Assembly (NCBI GenBank): GCA_023375785.1
Contig: SZWC01000530.1
Location: 104,014 to 168,013 of the forward strand
Direction: 5' to 3'
Source: Penium margaritaceum
Lineage: Eukaryota > Streptophyta > Zygnematophyceae > Desmidiales > Peniaceae
Length of the DNA: 64,000 bases
Within the stretch, counting starts at the first letter, position 1. Each line of letters starts with the position of its first letter. Positions 57,290 through 64,000 of this stretch are shown piece by piece. The notes under the pieces were generated by a model that searched no databases, was not told the origin of the DNA, and was given only the letters and a program-made list of their open reading frames with translations. A program made the translations under genes and the position numbers.

Positions 57290-58680
57290 GCTGGAACCAC
57301 TCCCCCTGTTTTGGAGTGTTCCCGATGCTCATATCGTTACTGCTCTGCTGCTCGTCGAACTCGATGTCACGGCTGCGGATGATCTCTTCCGTACACATAT
57401 CCCAGAGCCGATACGCCTTTTGCGCACTCTCGTAGCCGAGGAACAAGCACGGCTTCGCCCGTAGTTCTAGCTTGCTGTTGCGTTGTTGCGCTGCTTGCAC
57501 CATTGTGTGCGCCTTGCACCCGAACACTTTCAGGTGTGCCACGTTTGGCTTGCGTCCGCTCCAAACCTCCTGCGATGTCTTCCAGCCGTCCTTGCCCTTC
57601 AGCACTGCTGTTGGGGTGAGGTTGATGGTGTAGCTTGTTGTACGCACAGCCTCCGTCCAGAACCCTCGCGGCAACCCCGCATCCACAAGCATGGTCCGCA
57701 CCATGTTGAGCAGCGTCTGATTCGCCCGCTCGGCCACTCCATTGGACTGTGGCGAGTAAGGCGTAGTGGGTTCCCACTTGATGCCCTGCTGCTTCATCCA
57801 CCCATTGCAGGCCACGTACTCTCCGCCATTGTCGCTGCGTAGCGCTCTGACCTTTTGGCCAGTCTGCCTCTCCACCGCTGCAACGTACTCCTTCAGCCGG
57901 TCCAGGATCTTGCCTTTCCGCTTCATGAAGTACACATAGAGCTTCCTGCTGTAGTCGTCAATAAAGGTGACGAAGTATCTCAAGCAGCCGTTTGACGTCG
58001 TTTTTAACGGTCTACACACGTCAATGTGCACGACCTCCAGCAGGTCCTTTGCGGGAGCCTTGTTCTCATTGAACGGCTTGCGCCGCACCTTGCCCAAAAT
58101 GCAAGGCTCGCACTTTTTGTGCGCTGCTGCATCTGCTGGCGTGTCTGCTGCACCGTTAATGACGAGGCCGTGCACCATGTCGTGCTTTGCCGTCTCCTTA
58201 ACGGTTGCGGGCGCCGAATGCCCCAACCGTCGGTGCCACAGCTTCAGATCAGCGCTTCCTCCCTTCACCATGTTGACGATGCGCTCCTGCGAGTCTGCTG
58301 TGTCGGATGCCGCGGGGACCACCTTGGTCTCCAAGATGTGTAGACTGCCCTTACGCTTCGCCTCCAGCACGACCTCGTCTTCACCATCGATGCGCACAAC
58401 TGCGCCTTTCCTGCGGAAGAGCACCTCATATCCCATGTCCATCAAGCGGCTGACACTCAGGATGTCAGCCAGGCCAGGGACGTGCTGCAAATCACGGATT
58501 GTGCACAACTCCTTCTTACCGCCCACCACGACTTCCACCTCCACGTCGCCTTGGCCGGCCGCCGGCTTGACTTTGTCGTTTGCAACCACCATCGACTTGG
58601 AGGACTTCTCATAGGTGACAAACCCCACCTTTTTGACTTGGGTGTGATCCTTGGCACCGGAATCTAGGCACCTCCTGTTG
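57290..58680 (-). pseudogene. E6 integrase, pre-integrase and protease
   Basis: Part of the long open stretch. Protease: RCLDSGAKDHTQVKKVGFVT with the DSG active site, and IRDLQHVPGLADILSVSRLM. Pre-integrase: LKLWHRRLGHSAPATV and HKKCEPCILGK. Integrase: VHIDVCRPLKTTSNGCLRYF, FIDDYSRKLYVYFMKRKGKI, RSDNGGEYVACNGWMKQQGI, TTPYSPQSNGVAERANQTLL, KVFGCKAH and KPCLFLGYESAQKAYRLWD. The catalytic Asp, Asp and Glu blocks are all recognisable. Fossil. Confidence 0.92.
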
Positions 58681-59515
58681 GCCTTCTTGAGGAATTGGTT
58701 CTTGTTGCCGTTGAGGAGTGACCTGTCCTTGCTGTTTTTGCCGCCAGTCTTCGCCTCCTCCAGGCAGTCACGGGCCCAATGGCCCTCCTTGCCGGAGTTG
58801 CGGCACGCAACTTTCTTGGCGCCCTTCTTGCCGCCGCCCTTTCTGCCGCTTCCTTTGCCCCCACTTCCGCCACCATGTGTTTTGGTGACGAGGGCCGATG
58901 AGGAAGACGAGGACTCCCCGCAGCTCCGGCGCTGCGCCTCGTTGCGGATGTACTCTGCGACCACGCCATAGGTAAGCTTGTCCTCCGCCCACCCTCCGAG
59001 AACGGTGATGAGTGGGCCCCAACTGTCAGGTAGGGCCATGAAGAGGGCCATGGCCTGCAGCTGCGTGTCAATCTTCCACCCCACATCATTGCATTACGAA
59101 GCGAGCGACTCGATCTGCTGCATGGCGGAGATAACATCATCTCGCTCCTCGATTCTCACCGTAAGGAGTCGCTTCATTGCTAAAAATTTTGTTCGCAAGC
59201 GACTTGGATTGGTGGATGGAGAAAAGTTTTTTCCAAGCTTTGGCTGCTAGCTTGCAGCCCTAGAAGTAGCCCCACTGCGACTCGGCCGTCCCGGACATCA
59301 GGAGGATGAGCGCCTCCGTGTTATTCTTTGCAAAGGCCTCCTTCTGCGCTTCCGTCGCCGTCGCTTGGTCGAGGACTTCCGTTCCCATCATGACCTCAAA
59401 CAGCCCCTTATGCGCGAGGTGCAACTCAAAGTGCCACCTCCATAGCCCAAAGCCTAGGCCGCCCGCATTCTTTTGGATGGGCTGCGTGACCTTCTGCGCC
59501 ATTTGCGCAGCTTCT
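58681..59515 (-). pseudogene. E6 gag
   Basis: KNAGGLGFGLWRWHFELHLA and ALILLMSGTAESQWGYF (59260-59502) open the Copia gag. MGWKIDTQLQAMALFMALPD and the KVACRNSGKEGHWARDCLEE zinc-knuckle stretch follow at about 58750-59080. It corresponds to E5 gag at 37396-38230. Fossil; broken. Confidence 0.88.
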
Positions 59516-59623
59516 ACTCCGACGGGTTCTCAGAACTTCACGGCGATGTCCAAGATGATGATCCCGTGCGCTGCGGAAAACGTCAACGATGGAGGCTATC
59601 AGACCTGTGGACCCATAACCCTT

Positions 59624-60593
59624 TGTCAAGAGAAGTCTGTGTGGTGCGGTCCCGACGTTTGTCTCATCATCTTTAGTGGTTCACGTCTACTGTTTTGGGC
59701 GAATCTGAGACTAAGCGTGAGCTTTCTGGTCGCCTCATGCTATGTGAGCAGAAATTTAGAGAAAGTCAGGTTGTGAAGGGAATAACGTTGTTTTGAGTTA
59801 GTTTTTGAACATGAACATGATCACAACATTTATAGGGCTATTCATGAGCATTCCAACACACCAAACCGCGCACAATTCAGCCAAGCGTAGCCCAAGTTAT
59901 GCTTGCCGAAGTGCAGGTCTCACCCACCACAGAAACGTCTAACGCCTCCATGGCGCGCACATGCCGTGGCGCCTTCCTTCACGTGCGAAGCACCTTTTCC
60001 AAGGCGCAGGTCCTCTTGAACGTGGTGTAGGGGTCCCCTGCACTGTTTCCACGCACCCTACCCACTTTTGGGTCGAGTTTGGTGATGGGGTGTGACGAGG
60101 TTCGAAACCTGTCCGCGGACCTGCAGTCACAATTTTGAAAAAACGTAGTACTGAGTTTCGGCTGCTGAGCCATGATTTTGGCTAGTTCCTCAGTAACAAC
60201 CTGCACTACTGGATCCGGTGGATGATCCACCTGATCAGGTGGATTATGCAACAGACGCCTCGGCAGGCCTTCCGGAGCAATTTCTCCAGATGGTATTTTT
60301 GTTACTCAATCCGGGCGATTATCCACCGGATTTCGAGTCGCAGCCGGCTCCCAGAGTCGCTGCGCACACCCCAACTTTGGAAGGCCATATCTCCCTCGAT
60401 ACTTGTCCGGTTCCAGCGAAACAACTTCCATCGGATTGAGCGATTTGACAACTATCTGGGGCAATCATCCATTTTTAGGATCCGAGCAATTCTCGAGTCA
60501 CCAGATCCGCTGGATCGGAGTTTGCACTTTCTGGAGGTTCGTCGGCACCTCCCAGCGCTGCGCTTGGGCATGCGGAGGGGCAATGTTTCAACA
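59624..60593 (-). repeat. E6 5' LTR (right copy)
   Basis: Partner of 53967-54949; on the minus strand it begins TGTTGAAACATTGCCCC. The palindrome equivalent is at 60214-60255, with its right arm diverged. Confidence 0.92.
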
Positions 60594-60714
60594 AAAGCTA
60601 CATGAAATATACCCAAAATCAAGAGGCTGCAAAAATAACCATTCTTGTACAAACTTGGACATGTTTAGCCTTTGTTCCATGTAAACAGAATGATAGTGCG
60701 CGGAACAAACAATT

Positions 60715-61640
60715 TTAATCTCCAATGATGGAGCGTAGAATCATACGACATGGAAAACTGAAAGAAGACGGTGTTAAGTTTTTCATCCACAAAGGAAGGG
60801 TCAATGGTAAACTGTCATGCACATCATTTGACAGGTGAGTGCGACCGCATCGTAATAGAGCAGTACAATCATCATCAACACATGACGATTGTTTTTCATC
60901 AAGAAGACCAAATAAGGCATTTGTGCATTGTAGGATATTATCAATCCGGTCCTCTTTCAAAGAAAGTTTGGTCAAAGATGTTTAGAAAGCAAATGAATTG
61001 CCAGTTTTACTCTCAACCAGAAAGTCATAGTGACAATCACTTATCATAACATGCATCCTTCTCTTGCATCCGATTTCCTGCCCAACTACACACACCAATG
61101 ACCGATTGTTGTCCTACACAAATGTCCTATATCTCTGCATTTTACTAAACACTACAAGTTCAGCAACCCCACTCCACACATTACTCCTACCCATGAAAGT
61201 TTTATGAGATGCACATGTTGTGAAATTCACACCTTGCGCTAGAAAGGCAAGCTCACGAAAGGAGGCAATGTGCTGTGCACCAAATGTAGCTATCATTGTC
61301 CTTGCCTCTGCATGGAGATCTTCTGTGTTAAGCATGTGCACGGACATACTTATGAATAAAGGGTTACCATCAAATGCACATTGAACCTTTCTCAACACAA
61401 ACATCGATGACTCACTGTCTGATCCATACGGAACTGTGACATGCTACCGCTTTGTTGGCATCCTGAACAAGGTCAGTGCACCACGAATCCACTCGTGCCA
61501 CGCTCCCAGTAATGAATGTTGACGATACTTCCTGCACTCAAAGGGTACAAACTTTAGGTGAGTTGTGAATTGTGACAGGTAGGACAACTATTCCATTTGT
61601 CGTCATGTTGATCAAAAACAAAACTACGACCTTGTTACAG
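60715..61640 (-). CDS. Unrecognised minus-strand coding block
   Basis: The minus strand reads like protein over about 900 bp. The clearest part is 61114-61404 (96 codons, for example LRKVQCAFDGNPLFISMSVH and NTEDLHAEARTMIATFGAQH). It continues leftward in one frame through 60715-60975 (MTKLSLKEDRIDNILQCTNA) with two in-frame stops between. To the right, 61440-61640 has coding-like sequence in a second frame (STFITGSVARVDSWCTDLVQ), so a splice or frameshift lies near 61430-61450; TGTCACAG there could be an acceptor. I recognise no family. It lies just beyond E6, on the same strand as the Helentron, and could be a host gene fragment or more of the Helentron's 5' side. Confidence 0.35.
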
Positions 61641-61836
61641 AGTAATGTGTGACTGAATGCGATGTTTACCCAGATGTTGTTGTAGGTTATGGTACCATGT
61701 CCATGACTGGTCAGGGTCTTGGAGAATAAAGGCTCAAACTCTGGAGGTCGGCAATGTTTTTCTGCACAGGATTCGTTTGGTCACATTGTTAGAACCCAGC
61801 AGACAGAGCAGCAACACACTTGAAAACAAAGGCACT

Positions 61837-62066
61837 GACTATCATTGAGTGGTAAGTGTGACTATCATTGAGTGGTAAGTGTGACTATCATTGAGTGGTA
61901 TGTGTGACTATCATTGAGTGGTATGTGTGACTATCATTGAGTGTTAAGTGTGACTATCATTGAGTGGTATGTGTGACTATCATTGAGTGGTATGTGTGAC
62001 TATCATTGAGTGGTATGTGTGACTATCATTGAGTGGTATGTGTGACTATCATTGAGGGGTATGTGT
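61837..62066. repeat. 23-bp tandem repeat, exactly ten units
   Basis: Ten head-to-tail copies of a 23-bp unit starting GACTATCATTGAGTGGTA fill exactly 230 bp. Copies differ at only three positions (A/T in the tail, and G/T or T/G near the GTGG core). There are no spacers, so this is a minisatellite. Near-identity points to recent expansion. Confidence 0.95.
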
Positions 62067-62213
62067 GACTTACACAGCTGCTGTTCAGAGAACCGTGTAT
62101 TTGTTCATAGACCCCACCAAAGTGACATAAAGAAAGCTACAAGCTTGTGGAGTAAATAATGTTTGTCTGTCAAATGTTCAATTGAAGTATTGGTTAGACA
62201 TGACTGCATTTTC

Positions 62214-62582
62214 TCAATCCTTACCTTCCTCACACGGACAACAAAAACACTTCCCATCAATGACATGGCAAATTACAGGATTGAAATGGTTACTCACACA
62301 GCAAGGGTTGTAAATCCAGATGAAAAGGCTGGAAGGACAGTGCCTTTGTGTCAAATGCAGGTCGCTGATCCCCTGCAGATGATAGATTCGTCTGAACAAT
62401 ACAAACATAAGTTGATGCCATTAACTGGTACTTATGAGCTCATTAACACAGGAATAGTGGTTGTATGACAACGCATAGATGCTACAACTGCACTACATTA
62501 CAAAGTTCAGGATGAACAACTCAGTAATGAAGAGAAGTGTGACCAGAAAATGATGGGATATCTACTCAAAGTAGCAATGTAG
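62214..62582 (+). CDS. Unrecognised plus-strand coding block (with one stop)
   Basis: The plus strand reads RTTKTLPINDMANYRIEMVT, HTARVVNPDEKAGRTVPLCQ and LMPLTGTYELINTGIVVV. After a single stop at about 62466-62468 the same frame continues with QRIDATTALHYKVQDEQLSN and EEKCDQKMMGYLLKVAM up to GTAGGTATAC, a possible 5' splice site. An uninterrupted frame of 101 codons starts at ATG 62163, but the first 20 or so codons look less protein-like, so the true exon may begin near 62220. No family recognised. The CA repeat and the assembly gap follow directly, perhaps inside an intron. Confidence 0.35.
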
Positions 62583-62603
62583 GTATACGCTGTGGCCAGC
62601 AAC

Positions 62604-63018
<415 letters not shown>

Positions 63019-63069
63019 TGGCAACATTACCTTTGAAAGCCTTCATCTGGAAGGTACATTGACAACAGG

Positions 63070-63300
63070 GTTCTGCTTGCACGACGCAGTCATCCAAAGG
63101 CAACCAGTGGGAACTCCAGCATCGAGTCACGATGGGCCGAAAGGATCACTGAGGATGCACCTACCTCACCTTATGTCGGTTGGAATTTGTCTGACCACAG
63201 CAGAGATGGTCAGACGTGTACAATGGATGTAATAACCTACAACAGTGTAAAAATCACAAAATCGATTGTAACATTTTGTGGTAAAAGGTTATGCGCACAT
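63070..63300 (+). CDS. Unrecognised plus-strand coding block, possible next exon
   Basis: After TTGACAACAG, a possible 3' splice site, the plus strand stays open for over 70 codons: VLLARRSHPKATSGNSSIES, RWAERITEDAPTSPYVGWNL and SDHSRDGQTCTMDVITYNSV. It may belong with 62214-62582, with the CA tract in the intron between them. I recognise no family, and the link is inference. Confidence 0.25.
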
Positions 63301-63644
63301 TACCACAACAATGTTCAAACCAATGTTTGTACTCAATTCCAGTCTACTCACATACACGTACATAATAAGTTATCTTTAACGAAGTTCGGAGTCCAAACAT
63401 GCCACTTCATTTCACTCTAGTTTGTCATCATGGTAAATGTGTCATATCTTCACAATCCTGAATAATTCCATTCATCGCACCTTTTCATTGTCTTTGTGCC
63501 TGAGTACTCACTTTTCTCATGGATAACATGGATTACCCACATGCAATGTTAATTTGTACACAACCCCAAATAGATATAACCAGTACATAATGCTCCTAAC
63601 AGTCGCTGACTCCCGGTCCGTACTATGGGAGGTATTGTTTTGGG
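63301..63644. other. AT-rich stretch without a recognised gene
   Basis: No convincing frame, repeat or RNA gene seen between the plus-strand block and the minus-strand block at the right edge. Confidence 0.5.
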
Positions 63645-63989
63645 TTAGCGACCAAATTCAACTTTGTCCAATGATGATATCCGGTAAACGTGATGGCATG
63701 TGTATTTTTCTCTTTTGCTACGTCCAATGACAGTCCAAACAGTCATCTTGATCGGTTCCAAATTGTAATAGGTGAATGTAAATGGTCCAAGATCAACATG
63801 CAATCGTTCGTCGATTAGGTGGTCAATGTGAATCTCATTGTCAACATCTGGAGGGAGACAAGAGATGACCTACGTACTGTGTGCACTGTAATTGGTCTGG
63901 TAATCCTGGATTAGGGTATCCAATGCTATGATTTTTTGGTGACTCCTCGTCCAATCACCAAGTGGTTTTCCACATAATGCCTTATTCAT
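63645..63989 (-). CDS. Unrecognised minus-strand coding block at the right edge
   Basis: From an ATG at 63987-63989 the minus strand reads MNKALCGKPLGDWTRSHQKI and IALDTLIQDYQTNYSAHS. After a stretch with one stop it continues NEIHIDHLIDERLHVDLGPF, TFTYYNLEPIKMTVWTVIGR and SKREKYTCHHVYRISSLDKV, ending at a stop at 63645-63647. The stretch between could be a 30-bp intron (GTACGT...CTCCAG) that restores the frame, though 30 bp would be very short. Composition and the density of plausible secondary structure argue for real coding. It probably extends beyond the window. No family recognised. Confidence 0.4.
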
Positions 63990-64000
63990 TTATTGGAAAA

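Larger units (their letters stand above)
53967..60593 (-). mobile_element. E6: Ty1/Copia retrotransposon, same family as E5
   Basis: LTRs 53967-54949 and 59624-60593 match the E5 LTRs in reverse complement. Minus-strand gag, protease, integrase, reverse transcriptase and RNase H lie between them, including one open stretch of about 2.5 kb (56598-59084), the longest in the window. The flanks AAATC (53962-53966) and AAAGC (60594-60598) are a target duplication with one mismatch. LTRs are about 90-95 % alike by eye. It is broken, with only about five breaks, so it is the best preserved and probably the youngest of the six. A single N with a 248-bp overlap lies in the reverse transcriptase region. 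Confidence 0.93.

Noticed and set aside
61837-62066. Possible CRISPR-like array
   Set aside because: Units are contiguous without spacers, and the organism is eukaryotic; it is a minisatellite.

Overview
This is a eukaryotic, repeat-dominated window. Nothing in it looks bacterial: there are no operons, no ribosome-binding-site-led gene rows and no rRNA or tRNA genes that I can see. About two thirds of it is six LTR retrotransposon fossils (called E1 to E6 here). E1, E5 and E6 are Ty1/Copia-type; E2, E3 and E4 are Ty3/Gypsy-type. E2 and E4 carry a chromodomain at the end of pol, so they are chromoviruses. Primer sites for initiator tRNA-Met, chromoviruses and large Copia elements suggest a big genome of the green plant/algal lineage; a streptophyte alga is possible. 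The species is inference, not something the sequence proves.

Layout. 1-1998: TG/TGCG microsatellite, small minisatellites, then AT-rich DNA without genes. 1999-16690: E1, an old minus-strand Copia element whose RNase H region is interrupted by a complete-length plus-strand chromovirus, E2 (3175-9776). 17056-22515: E3, a minus-strand Gypsy element that keeps its 5' LTR and primer site but no visible 3' LTR. 22516-26852: AT-rich DNA, no gene seen. 26858-35979: E4, a plus-strand chromovirus with a perfect 5-bp target duplication and a small TA-flanked DNA transposon (MITE) inside its integrase region. 36299-42646: E5, plus-strand Copia. 43081-45100: a tandem array with a 500-bp period. 45446-47715: coding blocks of an unrecognised intron-containing gene on the minus strand. 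47868-53820: a decayed minus-strand Helitron of the Helentron class (Rep, helicase and a C-terminal endonuclease). 53967-60593: E6, minus-strand Copia of the same family as E5 and the best preserved of the six. 60594-64000: three further coding-looking blocks on both strands that I do not recognise, a 23-bp tandem repeat and a CA microsatellite with a 214-base gap.

The retroelements do not work together; they are independent insertions of different ages. LTR-to-LTR similarity judged by eye orders them: E1 oldest (roughly 75-80 % alike), then E4 (roughly 80-85 %), then E2, E5 and E6 (about 90 % or better). The non-LTR content, namely the Helentron, the spliced minus-strand locus beside it and the coding blocks at the right edge, is the most likely place for something undescribed. 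Two single-N positions (6668 and 56580) sit between exact repeats of 310 and 248 bp and look like unmerged assembly overlaps rather than biology.
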